A stretch of DNA of 64,000 nucleotides, from assembly GCF_001425905.1 (NCBI RefSeq), contig NZ_LMDY01000013.1, forward strand, positions 247,480 through 311,479. Reading direction: 5' to 3'. How positions within the stretch are numbered: the stretch's first letter is position 1; each line of letters opens with the position of its first letter. This DNA comes from Methylibium sp. Root1272. Its GTDB lineage: Bacteria > Pseudomonadota > Gammaproteobacteria > Burkholderiales > Burkholderiaceae_C. Below, piece after piece: positions 18,670 to 27,919 of the stretch. The notes beneath the pieces are model-generated. The model made no database searches. It saw only the letters and a program-made list of their open reading frames with translations, and was not told the DNA's origin. A program made the position numbers and the translations under genes.

Positions 18670-19259
18670 GCAGCGCCCTGCGGGTCCTGAGCGTCAACGT
18701 CGCGACGACGCGCGTGCTGGAGGTCGGCGAGAACCGCCGCGTCATGAGCGCGATCGGCAAGCGCGGCGTGAGCGGCGAGGTGACCGTCGGCCGGCTCGGG
18801 CTCGCCGGCGACGAGCAGGCCGACCCCACCGTGCATGGCGGCATCGACAAGGCCGTCTACGCCTACCCGAGCGAGCACTACGCGTTCTGGCAGACGGTGC
18901 GTGCGCAAGCCCGCGTCGCGCCGTGGGACGAGCCGCTGCCGCACGGCTTCATGGGCGAGAACCTCACGCTCGCTGGCCTGCTGGAAGGCCAGGTGTGGAT
19001 CGGCGACGTGCTGCGCTTCCCGCATTGCGAGCTGGCGGTCGCCGCGCCGCGCCAGCCCTGCTACAAATTCAACGCGGTGATGGGCTTCAACCAGGCCACG
19101 AAGATGATGCTGCAGTCGGGCTACTGCGGTTACTACCTCGCGGTGCGCGTGCCGGGCACGATCGCCGCCGGCGAGGTGGGCGAGTTGCAGCCGGGTCCGC
19201 GCGAGGTCGGCATTCCCGAGCTGTTCCGCGCGGTGATGGGAAAGCACCGCCGCGGCTGA
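18666..19259 (+). CDS. MOSC domain protein, YiiM-like
   Basis: A 197-residue cytosolic MOSC-domain protein with HGGIDKAVYAYP, GFMGENLT and the conserved cysteine in RQPCYK, as in YiiM. Known: YiiM-type proteins are Mo-cofactor enzymes that reduce N-hydroxylated compounds such as 6-hydroxylaminopurine. Translation is coupled to modC by ATGA, the last step of a modABC-MOSC operon, consistent with Mo-cofactor dependence. Substrate assignment is by family only. Confidence 0.85.
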   Translation: MSSALRVLSVNVATTRVLEVGENRRVMSAIGKRGVSGEVTVGRLGLAGDEQADPTVHGGIDKAVYAYPSEHYAFWQTVRAQARVAPWDEPLPHGFMGENLTLAGLLEGQVWIGDVLRFPHCELAVAAPRQPCYKFNAVMGFNQATKMMLQSGYCGYYLAVRVPGTIAAGEVGELQPGPREVGIPELFRAVMGKHRRG

Positions 19260-19298
19260 CGCGCGAAGGCGCGTCGCCCGGCGCGCGACAATCGGGTC

Positions 19299-20141
19299 AT
19301 GCTCGCCTACCGACACGCCTTCCATGCGGGCAACCATGCCGACGTCCTGAAACACAGCGTGCTGACGCAGGTGCTGCGCCACATGGCGCAGAAGGACAAG
19401 CCCTACCGCCTGATCGACACCCATGCCGGTGCCGGCGGCTACTCGCTGGGCACGCCCGAGGCGCTGAAGAAGGGCGAGTTCGAGCACGGCATCGCGCGCC
19501 TGATGGACCGCAGCGATCTGCCGCCGCTGGTGGCCGACTACGTGCAGCTGGTGCGCGACTTCAACCCCGACGGCGGCCTGGGCCGCTACCCCGGCTCGCC
19601 CGAGTTCGAACGCCGGCTGCTGCGTCCGCACGACGAGCTGCGCCTGTTCGAACTGCACCCCGCCGACCTGCGCACACTCGCCGCCCATCACGCCGACCGG
19701 CCGCACACCGAGGTGCACCACGAAGATGGCTTCACCGGCCTGCGCGGCCAGCTGCCACCGCCTTCGCGCCGAGCAGTGGTGCTGATCGATCCGTCCTACG
19801 AGCTGAAGGCCGACTACGGCCGGCTCGTCGCCACCGTGCGCGAGGCGCTGCAACGCTTCGCGGAAGCCGTGATCCTGGTCTGGTACCCGCAGGTCAGCCG
19901 GCTGGAGGCCGCGCAGCTGCCCAAGCGCCTGCAGAACCTGGCGCCCAAGGGCTGGCTGCATGCGCGGCTCACTGTGCAACCGCTCGACGTGCAGGGCTTC
20001 GGCCTGGCCGGCAGCGGCATGGTGGTGATCAACCCGCCCTGGACGCTGCACGCTCAGCTGCGCGACACGCTGCCCTACCTGGCCCAGGCGCTGGCGCAGG
20101 TCGACACCCCGAGCCACCTGCTCGAACAGCGCGCGGCCTGA
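19299..20141 (+). CDS. rlmJ: 23S rRNA (adenine-2030-N6)-methyltransferase
   Basis: A 280-residue SAM-dependent enzyme that methylates A2030 of 23S rRNA. RlmJ features: N-terminal YRHAFHAGNHADVLKH, the SAM loop IDTHAGAGGY, the catalytic motif IDPSYE (the family more often has DPPY), and the C-terminal SGMVVINPPW. The length is normal. GACAAT ends 6 nt before the ATG and there is no Shine-Dalgarno. Monocistronic by spacing. Confidence 0.93.
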   Translation: MLAYRHAFHAGNHADVLKHSVLTQVLRHMAQKDKPYRLIDTHAGAGGYSLGTPEALKKGEFEHGIARLMDRSDLPPLVADYVQLVRDFNPDGGLGRYPGSPEFERRLLRPHDELRLFELHPADLRTLAAHHADRPHTEVHHEDGFTGLRGQLPPPSRRAVVLIDPSYELKADYGRLVATVREALQRFAEAVILVWYPQVSRLEAAQLPKRLQNLAPKGWLHARLTVQPLDVQGFGLAGSGMVVINPPWTLHAQLRDTLPYLAQALAQVDTPSHLLEQRAA

Positions 20142-20215
20142 GCGCCGTCGCGCGGTCGTTGCGCCGATCGCCGCCAGCGGGCGGCGGCAGAGACCGGCAA
20201 TGCCGTCGAAGTCTC

Positions 20216-20245
20216 TTGAATAATGCGAATGATTCGCATTAAAAT
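20216..20245 (+). promoter_or_regulatory. tonB-exbBD promoter with Fur box filling the spacer
   Basis: TTGAAT (20216-20221) and TAAAAT (20240-20245) are separated by 18 nt. The spacer is taken up by the 21-bp perfect palindrome 20221-20241 (AATGCGAAT-G-ATTCGCATT plus flanking T/A), a Fur-box-type sequence. Fur bound here would occlude RNA polymerase, so the operon should be induced by iron shortage. Confidence 0.85.
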
Positions 20246-20340
20246 GGCGTGTTCAGACTTCGGCACCCCCGCCGAGGCTTCAGCGCACCGGCTCCGCCCG
20301 AGGCGCCTTTTCTCCGGTCCTGCGGGCCACAAGACTTCTC

Positions 20341-21060
20341 ATGAGCGCTGGTTTTCCTCCTATGCCGAACGGCGTCGCGCCCCCACCGCTGCCTACCGCC
20401 TCGTCGGAGGGCCTGACGCCGGGCGCTCGGCGCGGTCTGGTGCTGGGCGTGCTGGCGGCGCACGTCGCCGGCGGCTGGGGCCTGCTGCAGATCGATTCGG
20501 TGCGCGAGGCGGTGCAGGCGGCCGCGCCGATCATGGTCGACCTGATCGCGCCGCCGGCCCCGCCGGTGCCGATCCCGCCGCCACCCCCCCCGCCGCCGCC
20601 GCGGCCGATCCCCAAGACGCCGCCCCCGCCCGCGCCGATCATCGTCAGCGAACGGGTGCCGACGCCGGAACCGCCGGTGTTCGTCGCGCCCCCGCCGCCG
20701 CCCGAGCCGCCCGTCATCGTGGCGGTCGAACCGCCGCCGGCCCCGCCCGCGCCACCGGCCCCGCCGCCGCAACCGCGCACCGTGGCGATCACGCAGGTCG
20801 AGTACCTGACGCCACCGAATCTGGTCTACCCGACCGCATCGAAGCGGCTCAACGAGTCGGGCCGCGTGCATGTGCGCGTGCTGGTCGACGACCAGGGCCT
20901 GCCGCGCCAGATGATCCTGCAGCGCGCCTCGGGCTTCTCGCGCCTCGACGACGCCGCGATCGCCACCGTGAAGGCGACGCGCTTCAAGCCCTACACCGAA
21001 AACGGCGTGGCCCAGCCTTTCTGGGTCGTGATGCCCCTGGTCTTTGAAATGGAGAGATGA
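20341..21060 (+). CDS. tonB: Energy transducer TonB
   Basis: A 239-residue inner-membrane protein that couples the proton motive force to outer-membrane receptors. An N-terminal signal-anchor helix (about 30-52) precedes a very proline-rich periplasmic linker (about 62-148, PPPPPP and EPPP repeats) and a C-terminal TonB domain (about 155-239, VRVLVDDQGLPRQM and ATVKATRFKPY). First of tonB-exbB-exbD, overlapping exbB by ATGA, with a Fur-controlled promoter. The likely clients are the two receptors at 27920 and 35704. Confidence 0.95.
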   Translation: MSAGFPPMPNGVAPPPLPTASSEGLTPGARRGLVLGVLAAHVAGGWGLLQIDSVREAVQAAAPIMVDLIAPPAPPVPIPPPPPPPPPRPIPKTPPPPAPIIVSERVPTPEPPVFVAPPPPPEPPVIVAVEPPPAPPAPPAPPPQPRTVAITQVEYLTPPNLVYPTASKRLNESGRVHVRVLVDDQGLPRQMILQRASGFSRLDDAAIATVKATRFKPYTENGVAQPFWVVMPLVFEMER

Positions 21061-21827
21061 CCGTGACCGACGTGAACACTTCGATGGGCTTCGCCCACTT
21101 CATCGCGCAGAGCGACATCGTCGGCAAGTCGCTGCTGGCCATCCTGGTGGCCATGTCGGCGATCTCCTGGACGCTGATCGTCGTCAAGGGCCTGGGCCAG
21201 CTGCTGCGCACGCGCCGCAGCGAGAAGTTCCTGAACTTCTTCTGGAATGCGCGCTCGCTCGAGGAGGTGAGCGCCGAGATCACGACCCATGGCGTGCAGG
21301 AGCCGTTCGCGCACCTGACCGCGCACGCGATGAACGCGCAGGCCCATCACGCCAAGTACGGCGCGGCCAAGCTGGAGGAAGCGGGCACCGCGCAGGACTT
21401 CGTCACCCGCACCATCAAGAAGGTGCTCGACGAGGAGACCACGCGGCTCGAGAACGGTCTGACCTGGCTCGCGACGATCGGCGCCACTGCGCCCTTCGTC
21501 GGCCTGTTCGGCACGGTCTGGGGCGTGTACCACGCGCTGGTGGCGATCGGCATGAGCGGCTCGGGCACGCTCGACAAGGTGGCCGGCCCGGTGGGCGAGG
21601 CGCTCATCATGACCGGCATCGGTCTCGCGGTCGCGATCCCCGCGGTGATGGCCTACAACGCCATCACGCGCAGCAACCGCGTGCTCAATGCCAAGCTCGA
21701 CGCCTTCGCCTTCGAGCTGATGACTTTCCTGTCGATGGGTTCGCCGCTGGCCGATGCCGCGAAGAACGGCAGCGACAACGTGCGCACCATGCCCGGCAAG
21801 CTGACGCCGGCCACGCGCGGCGCCTGA
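21057..21827 (+). CDS. exbB: TonB-system proton channel ExbB
   Basis: A 256-residue MotA/TolQ/ExbB family protein with three transmembrane helices (about 22-42, 142-165 and 180-205). The conserved WLATIGATAPFVGLFGTVWG segment and the GPVGEALIMTGIGLAVAIPAV helix are present. With ExbD it forms the proton-driven motor that energises TonB. The ATG overlaps the tonB stop, and exbD follows after 40 nt. Confidence 0.95.
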   Translation: MTVTDVNTSMGFAHFIAQSDIVGKSLLAILVAMSAISWTLIVVKGLGQLLRTRRSEKFLNFFWNARSLEEVSAEITTHGVQEPFAHLTAHAMNAQAHHAKYGAAKLEEAGTAQDFVTRTIKKVLDEETTRLENGLTWLATIGATAPFVGLFGTVWGVYHALVAIGMSGSGTLDKVAGPVGEALIMTGIGLAVAIPAVMAYNAITRSNRVLNAKLDAFAFELMTFLSMGSPLADAAKNGSDNVRTMPGKLTPATRGA

Positions 21828-21867
21828 GCCGCCTCTTCCCGTTCATTCACGCAGGAGCAAGCCCGCC

Positions 21868-22287
21868 ATGGCCTTTGCCAGCTTCGACCGCAAGTCCTCG
21901 TCCGCCCCGGTGTCCGAGATCAACATGGTGCCGCTGATCGACGTGATGCTGGTGCTGCTGGTGATCTTCATCGTCACCGCGCCGCTGCTCACCCATGCCG
22001 TCAAGCTCGACCTGCCGAAGGCGAGCAGCCAGGTCAACGAGCTCAAGCCCGACAAGATCGAGTTCGCGATCGACGGCGCCGGCGTCCGTTTCTGGAACGG
22101 CGAGACGGTGACCCGCGAGGAAGCCGCGCAGCGCTTCGCCGATGCGGGCCAGAAGCAGCCGCAGCCCGAGGTGCACCTGCGCGCCGACCAGGCCGTGGCC
22201 TACCGCTACGTCGCGGAGACGCTGGCGGATGCTTCGAAGGCCGGGCTCAGCAAGGTCGGCTTCGTCAGCGAGCCCGACGCGCGCTGA
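21868..22287 (+). CDS. exbD: TonB-system protein ExbD
   Basis: A 139-residue protein with one N-terminal helix (about 20-42) containing the essential aspartate in INMVPLIDVMLVLLVIF, and a periplasmic domain of normal size (VHLRADQAVAYRYV). It completes the ExbBD motor. A strong hairpin at 22311-22337 follows, closing the operon. Confidence 0.95.
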   Translation: MAFASFDRKSSSAPVSEINMVPLIDVMLVLLVIFIVTAPLLTHAVKLDLPKASSQVNELKPDKIEFAIDGAGVRFWNGETVTREEAAQRFADAGQKQPQPEVHLRADQAVAYRYVAETLADASKAGLSKVGFVSEPDAR

Positions 22288-22310
22288 CGGCGCAGCGCGA
22301 TCGCCCGAGA

Positions 22311-22337
22311 ACGAAGGCCGCCGCGTGCGGCCTTCGT
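22311..22337 (+). terminator. Hairpin after exbD
   Basis: An 11-bp perfect stem ACGAAGGCCGC / GCGGCCTTCGT with a CGCGT loop. There is no T-run, so termination efficiency is uncertain, but its position 24 nt after the exbD stop fits an operon end. Confidence 0.65.
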
Positions 22338-22520
22338 CACGTCGGGGGCCGCGATCGTCCTTGGCCGACGACGTGCGCCGCCGACACCCGCCTCGGCTTT
22401 ACAAAGCGGCCACAATCGCGCCCCATTGCTTAACCGACCTGCCTGCAGACTAGCGGCTCGTTCGCCACCGGCACGCGCCGGACGCGGCACAGACACCTCA
22501 CGACCCCGGCCCGCCTTCCC

Positions 22521-24257
22521 ATGACCGCCTCCCCCGACACCGCATCGCGCCCCCGCTGGCGCCGCTTTCTCGCGAACCGAGCCGTGTGGGCGCTGCTGGC
22601 GCTGCTGCTGATCATCGGCGGCGGCTACATGGTCTGGCGTCTGGTCTATGGCCAGCCGAGCCTGCGCGAGCAGTACCAGTTCGCGACGGTGCAGCGCGCC
22701 GACATCCAGGATCTGGTGACGGCGACCGGCACCGTGCAACCGCGCGACTATGTCGACGTCGGCGCACAGGTCTCCGGACAGTTGAAACGGCTGCACGTCG
22801 AGGTCGGTTCGATCGTGAAGGCCGGCGACCTGCTGGCCGAGATCGACCCGACGGTGCTGACCGCCACCGTCGACGCGCGCCGCGCCGGCCTGCGCAACCA
22901 GCGCGCGACGCTGGCGGAGCGTGAATCGCAGTACGCGCTGGCGCAGCTGCTGCTGAGCCGGCAGCGCAACCTGATGAAGGACGACGCGACCACCACCGAG
23001 TCGCTGCAGCAGGCCGAAGCGACGTCGCGTGCCGCGAAGGCGCAGATCGACGCGATCAAGGCCACCATCGAGCAGACCGAGTCGACGCTGCGGGCCGACG
23101 AGGCCAACCTCAACTACGCCAAGATCTACGCGCCGCTGGCCGGCACGGTGGTGAGCGTCACCGCGCGCCAGGGCCAGACCCTCAACGCCAACCAGTCGGC
23201 ACCGACCATCCTGCGCATCGCCGACCTGTCGACGATGACGGTACAGACCCAGGTGTCGGAGGCCGACGTCAGCAAGCTGCGGCAGGACATGACGGTCTAT
23301 TTCACGACGCTGGGCAGCCAGGGCCGGCGCTGGTACGGCACGCTGCGCAAGGTGGAGCCGACGCCGACCGTGACCAACAACGTGGTGCTCTACAACGCGC
23401 TGTTCGACGTGCCCAACAACAACCAGGCGCTGATGACCAACATGACCGCGCAGGTCTTCTTCATCGCGGCCGAAGCCAAGGACGCGCTGGTCGTGCCGGT
23501 CGCGGCGATCGGCAGCAGCAGCGGCGGTGCCGGACGGGCCGGTGGGGCGCGCCGCGAGCGCGGCGAGACGGAGCGCGCCGCTTCGGCGCCGGCTGAAGGC
23601 GCCAGCGTCGGCGAGCGCGGCGCCTCGAGCACGAGTGCCCCGATGACCCGCGCCGCCGAGACCGCAGAGGCGTCCCGCTCGGCACCGTCGCGCGGCGGTC
23701 CGCTGCCCGAGCGTTTCGCCAACATGAGCCGCGAAGAACGCCGTGCCGCTTTCGAGGCGATGTCCCCCGAAGAACGTCAGGCCCTGCGCGAACAACGGCA
23801 AGCGACGGGCGGACGGGCCGGCGGCGACGCCGCGCGTGCACCGGCTGCGGCCGCATCGGCCGCGCCATCGTCCGCTGTCCGCGCCGCGGTGCCCAGGGTG
23901 CCATCGGCGGCCCGCGCCGCGTCCGCTGCGGCCCCCTCCGCTGCCAGCGGCCCGACCATCCCCGCCACCGGCGGCTTCGCGACGATCGAACGGCCGCGCG
24001 GCACGCGCCGCTCGACCGTCAAGGTGCTGACGCCCGCCGGCACGCTGGAAGAACGCAGCGTCGAGCTCGGCGTGAGCAACCGCGTGCAGGTGCAGGTGCT
24101 GTCCGGCCTGAACGAGGGCGAGCAGGTGGTCGCGGGCATCAAGCAACAGCAAACGTCGGCTTCGACGCAGCGCGCCGCGGGGCAGCAAGGCGGTGGCCTG
24201 CAGCAGGCGCCGGCCGGCATGCCGCCGGGCATGGGACAGGCGCCGCGAGGCCGCTGA
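22521..24257 (+). CDS. macA: MacA-like periplasmic adaptor with long low-complexity insertion
   Basis: A 578-residue membrane-fusion protein. An N-terminal anchor helix (about 23-40) is followed by biotinyl-lipoyl halves ([18 protein letters not shown] and the later APLAGTVV), a coiled-coil hairpin (about 115-195) and a beta-barrel domain. Known: MacA links MacB to an outer-membrane channel and stimulates its ATPase. Odd: residues about 331-492 are an Ala/Ser/Arg-rich insertion containing an [18 protein letters not shown] segment, splitting the membrane-proximal domain (VPVAAI before, [18 protein letters not shown] after). Typical MacA is about 370-400 residues. First gene of a three-gene operon. 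The symbol is by similarity; substrate unknown. Confidence 0.85.
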   Translation: MTASPDTASRPRWRRFLANRAVWALLALLLIIGGGYMVWRLVYGQPSLREQYQFATVQRADIQDLVTATGTVQPRDYVDVGAQVSGQLKRLHVEVGSIVKAGDLLAEIDPTVLTATVDARRAGLRNQRATLAERESQYALAQLLLSRQRNLMKDDATTTESLQQAEATSRAAKAQIDAIKATIEQTESTLRADEANLNYAKIYAPLAGTVVSVTARQGQTLNANQSAPTILRIADLSTMTVQTQVSEADVSKLRQDMTVYFTTLGSQGRRWYGTLRKVEPTPTVTNNVVLYNALFDVPNNNQALMTNMTAQVFFIAAEAKDALVVPVAAIGSSSGGAGRAGGARRERGETERAASAPAEGASVGERGASSTSAPMTRAAETAEASRSAPSRGGPLPERFANMSREERRAAFEAMSPEERQALREQRQATGGRAGGDAARAPAAAASAAPSSAVRAAVPRVPSAARAASAAAPSAASGPTIPATGGFATIERPRGTRRSTVKVLTPAGTLEERSVELGVSNRVQVQVLSGLNEGEQVVAGIKQQQTSASTQRAAGQQGGGLQQAPAGMPPGMGQAPRGR

Positions 24258-26242
24258 TGCAGCGCGACCCCGAACCTGCCGTCGCCACCGCCGGTCTGCG
24301 CGCCGGCGAGACACCGCTGATCGAGCTGCGCGGCGTCACCAAGACCTACCGCAACGGCGACCTCGCGGTGCAGGTGCTGCACGGCATCGACCTGACGATC
24401 TACGAGGGCGAGTTCGTCGCCATCATGGGCGCGTCGGGCTCGGGCAAGTCGACGCTGATGAACATCCTGGGCTGCCTCGACAAGCCCACCACCGGCAGCT
24501 ACCGCTTCCTCGGCCGCGACGTCTCCTCGCTGGACCGCGACGAGCTCGCGCTGCTGCGGCGCGACGACTTCGGCTTCGTGTTCCAGAGCTACAACCTGAT
24601 CGCGACCGCCAACGCAGCCGAGAACGTCGAGGTGCCGGCCATGTACTCCGGGCTGCCGCCGGCGCAGCGGCACGAGCGTGCGAAGGCGCTGCTCGGCGAG
24701 CTGGGCCTGGCCGACCGCCTGGAACACCGGCCCAACCAGCTGTCGGGCGGGCAGCAGCAGCGCGTGTCGATCTCGCGCGCGCTGATGAACGGCGGCCGCA
24801 TCATCCTCGCCGACGAGCCGACCGGCGCGCTCGACAGCAAGAGCGGCGCCGACGTGATGAAGCTGCTGGCCGACCTGTCGGCACGTGGTCACACGGTGCT
24901 GCTGATCACGCACGCGAAGGAAGTGGCCGACCACGCCGACCGGCTGATCGAGATCAAGGACGGCCGCATCGTCGCCGACCCCGGCTCGGCGCCGCCGTCG
25001 CCGGAGCAGGCCGACTACGCGCCGCCGACGGTCACGCACGAAGGCTCGCACCTGGCCGACGTGGTGGAGGCCGCGAAGATGGCGCTGCGATCGCTGCGCG
25101 CCAACCTGTTCCGCTCGGTGCTCACGCTGCTGGGCATCGTGATCGGCGTCGGCTCGGTGATCGCGATGCTGGCGATCGGCGACGGCGCGAAGCAGGAGGT
25201 CATCAACCGCATCAGCGCGATGGGCTCGAACCTGATGCTGGTGCGCCCCGGTGCGCCCAACCAGCGCGGCTTCAACAGCACCGCGACGCTGGTGGTCGCC
25301 GACGTGGCCGCGATCGACCAGGTCCCCAACGTGCTGGCCGCCGTGCCCGAGCAGAACAGCAGCGCGACGCTGCGCTACAGCGGCGCCGACTACAGCACCA
25401 GCATCAACGGCACCTCGTCGAAGTTCCCGCTGGCACGGCAATGGCCGGTGGCCCAGGGCAGCTTCTTCAGCGCCGAGGACGAGGCGAGCTATGCCACCGT
25501 GGCGGTGCTGGGCCAGACCGTCGCGAAGGCGCTGTTCCCCGACGGCGGCGATCCGGTGGGCCAGTACGTGCTGGTCAACAACCTGCTGTTCCAGGTGGTC
25601 GGCGTGATGACGGCGCGCGGTGCGTCGCCGATGGGCTCGGACCAGGACGACATCGTGTTCGTGCCGTACGCGACCAGCAGCCTGCGGCTGTCGGGCCAGC
25701 GCTTCCTGCGCAACGTGACGGTGGCGGTCGAGGACGTGGGGCGCATCGACGAGACCCAGGAGGCCGTGGAGTCGCTGCTGCTCGACCGCCATGGCGTGAT
25801 CGACTTCCAGATCCGCAACATGGCCTCGATCATCGAGGCCACCGAGCAGACGCAGAACACGCTGACCATCCTGCTCGGCTCGATCGCGGCGATCTCGCTG
25901 CTGGTGGGCGGCATCGGCGTGATGAACATCATGCTGGTGTCGGTGACCGAGCGCACCCGCGAGATCGGCATCCGCATGGCCACCGGCGCGCGCGAACGCA
26001 ACATCATGCAGCAGTTCCTGATCGAGGCGATGGTGGTGTCGGCGATCGGCGGTGCGGTCGGCGTGGTCGGCGGGCTGGCCACGGCCGCAACGATCGGCGC
26101 CTTCGGCACGCCCATCCAGTACTCGCTCGCGCCGGTGCTGCTGGCCTTCGGTTGTGCCTTCGGCACCGGCCTGGTGTTCGGCTGGTTGCCCGCGCGCAAG
26201 GCCGCGCAGCTCGACCCGGTGGTCGCGCTGGCCGCCGAATGA
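24257..26242 (+). CDS. macB: MacB-like ABC transporter, ATPase-permease fusion
   Basis: A 661-residue half-transporter. The N-terminal ATPase has Walker [10 protein letters not shown] (58-66), Q-loop VFQSYNLI, signature LSGGQQQRV and Walker [14 protein letters not shown]. It is followed by the first transmembrane helix (about 285-305, [17 protein letters not shown]), a large periplasmic domain, and three C-terminal helices including [20 protein letters not shown]. Mechanotransmission type VII ABC fold, no substrate pathway through the membrane. The start overlaps the macA stop by 1 nt and the stop overlaps the next gene (ATGA). Confidence 0.93.
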   Translation: MQRDPEPAVATAGLRAGETPLIELRGVTKTYRNGDLAVQVLHGIDLTIYEGEFVAIMGASGSGKSTLMNILGCLDKPTTGSYRFLGRDVSSLDRDELALLRRDDFGFVFQSYNLIATANAAENVEVPAMYSGLPPAQRHERAKALLGELGLADRLEHRPNQLSGGQQQRVSISRALMNGGRIILADEPTGALDSKSGADVMKLLADLSARGHTVLLITHAKEVADHADRLIEIKDGRIVADPGSAPPSPEQADYAPPTVTHEGSHLADVVEAAKMALRSLRANLFRSVLTLLGIVIGVGSVIAMLAIGDGAKQEVINRISAMGSNLMLVRPGAPNQRGFNSTATLVVADVAAIDQVPNVLAAVPEQNSSATLRYSGADYSTSINGTSSKFPLARQWPVAQGSFFSAEDEASYATVAVLGQTVAKALFPDGGDPVGQYVLVNNLLFQVVGVMTARGASPMGSDQDDIVFVPYATSSLRLSGQRFLRNVTVAVEDVGRIDETQEAVESLLLDRHGVIDFQIRNMASIIEATEQTQNTLTILLGSIAAISLLVGGIGVMNIMLVSVTERTREIGIRMATGARERNIMQQFLIEAMVVSAIGGAVGVVGGLATAATIGAFGTPIQYSLAPVLLAFGCAFGTGLVFGWLPARKAAQLDPVVALAAE

Positions 26243-27681
26243 ACACCCTCTCCCGCCCCATGTCCACGATCCTTTCCCGACCCGCGCCGCGCGTGCGCGC
26301 CACCGCCCTGCTGATCGCACTGGCGCTCGCCGGCTGCGCCACGGCGATCGACACCACGCGGCCCACGCTGGACCTGCCGCCGCAGTGGAACGAGGCCACG
26401 ACCGCCGCCGGCGCGCAGTTGCAGCGCGACTGGTGGCGCGGCTTCCAGTCCGACGAGCTGGCGCAGCTGATCGACGCCGCCCAGGCCGGCAGCCCGACGC
26501 TGGCGATCGCCGCCGAGCGCGTGCAACAGGCCGAGATCGCGGTGCGCAGTGCCGGCGCGACGCTGTTCCCGTCGGTCAGCGTCAGCGGCAGTTCCGGCGC
26601 CCGGCGTTCCGACCCCGGCCCGGGGTTCGACGCGAGCACCGCCAAGTCGTCGAGCGTGTCGCTCGGCGTCAGCTACGAGATCGACCTGTGGGGCCGGCTC
26701 GCCGCGGGCGTGAAGGGCGCCGAGGCCTCGCTGGCGGCCAGCCGCTACGACCTCGAGACCGCCCGGCTGTCGCTGACCACCGGCGTGGCCAGCGCCTATT
26801 TCCAGGTGCTCGCGCTGCGCATGCGCCTGGAGATCGCGCGCGACAACCTGGCCATCGCCGAGCGCGTGTTCGGCATCGTCGAGTCCCGCTACCGCAATGG
26901 CGCGGCCTCCGCGCTGGACGTGAGCCGCCAGCGCATCACGGTGCTGTCGCAGCGCGCGACGCTGGAGCCGCTGGAAGTGCAGGAGCGCCAGACCGTCACC
27001 GCACTGGCCATCCTGCTCGGCCGCCCGCCGCAGGCGCTGCAGGTCGAGGCCCGCAGCTTCGAGCGCTTCACGATCCCCGAGGTCGGCGCCGGCCTGCCGT
27101 CCGAGCTGCTGGTGCGCCGCCCCGACCTGGCCAGCGCTGAGGCGCAGCTCGCCGCGGCCGATGCCGATGTCGCGGCCGCCCGTGCCGCATTGCTGCCCAG
27201 CGTGTCGCTGTCGGGCTCGGCCGGATTGGCCAGCACGGCGCTGCTGTCACTGGCCAACCCGTCCTCCAGCATCGGACTGAGCGCTTCGATCGTCCAGACG
27301 CTGTTCGACGGCGGGCGCCTGCGCAACCAGGTGGCGCTCGGCGAATCGGCGCGCCGTCAACTCGTCGAGAGCTACCGCGGCGCGATCTACACCTCGCTGA
27401 AGGAGGTGGAGGACGCGCTCGGCAACGCGGTGCGCAACCGCGGCCAGGAGCAGGCCCAGCTGGCGATCCGCGACGAGGCGCAGCGGTCGCTGCGCCTGGC
27501 CGAGCTGCGCTACCGGGAGGGTGCCGACGACCTGACCAGCGTGCTGGACGCGCAACGCACGCTGTTCTCGTCGATCGACCAGCTGGCGCAACTGCGGCTG
27601 GCGCGGCTGACTTCGGCGCTGGATCTGTTCAAGGCGCTGGGGGGTGGGTGGTCCATGAGTGATCGCCAACTTACAGAATGA
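26239..27681 (+). CDS. Outer-membrane efflux lipoprotein, NodT/OprM type
   Basis: A 480-residue TolC-family channel. A signal peptide ends in a lipobox (LALAGC), so it is a lipoprotein. Two OEP repeats follow: residues about 60-250 ([22 protein letters not shown]) and about 270-470 ([23 protein letters not shown]). Motifs [14 protein letters not shown] and SLKEVEDAL are typical of NodT-like proteins. It supplies the outer-membrane duct for the MacAB-like pump. An internal ATG at 26260 is an alternative start. No terminator is obvious downstream. Confidence 0.93.
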   Translation: MNTLSRPMSTILSRPAPRVRATALLIALALAGCATAIDTTRPTLDLPPQWNEATTAAGAQLQRDWWRGFQSDELAQLIDAAQAGSPTLAIAAERVQQAEIAVRSAGATLFPSVSVSGSSGARRSDPGPGFDASTAKSSSVSLGVSYEIDLWGRLAAGVKGAEASLAASRYDLETARLSLTTGVASAYFQVLALRMRLEIARDNLAIAERVFGIVESRYRNGAASALDVSRQRITVLSQRATLEPLEVQERQTVTALAILLGRPPQALQVEARSFERFTIPEVGAGLPSELLVRRPDLASAEAQLAAADADVAAARAALLPSVSLSGSAGLASTALLSLANPSSSIGLSASIVQTLFDGGRLRNQVALGESARRQLVESYRGAIYTSLKEVEDALGNAVRNRGQEQAQLAIRDEAQRSLRLAELRYREGADDLTSVLDAQRTLFSSIDQLAQLRLARLTSALDLFKALGGGWSMSDRQLTE

Positions 27682-27750
27682 AACTCTGAAAGTGGCCTCT
27701 GCGGCTCGACTCGACGCTGTTGCATCACCGTCACACGCCGTGACCAAAGT

Positions 27751-27781
27751 TGACAAATCTTAATACGAATAATTATCATCA
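27751..27781 (+). promoter_or_regulatory. Fur-regulated promoter of the Fiu-like receptor
   Basis: A perfect -35 TTGACA (27751-27756), an 18-nt spacer and TATCAT (27775-27780). A Fur-box-like 19-mer (27763-27781) matches the GATAATGATAATCATTATC consensus at 13 of 19 positions and covers the spacer and the -10 box. The leader is about 130 nt. Confidence 0.75.
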
Positions 27782-27919
27782 CTGACTGAGCCCTGTCGAT
27801 TTCTGACAGCCCCCCGGTCAGCCATCTGCTTCTCCTCGCGTCGAAACGCGGTCGGGATTGCCGCAGAGAGCCAGCCTCTGCGCCCGTTTCGCCGTTTCGA
27901 ACCACACCGAGGAGAACCC

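Noticed and set aside
20560..20780. Proline-codon repeats in tonB as a tandem repeat element
   Set aside because: Pro-rich linkers are normal for TonB; the repeat simply reflects CCG-type codons.
24193..27681. A single very long plus-strand frame joining the macA end, macB and the outer-membrane channel
   Set aside because: Only the last 480 codons encode protein-like sequence; the earlier part is the wrong frame of macB. The channel gene starts at 26239.
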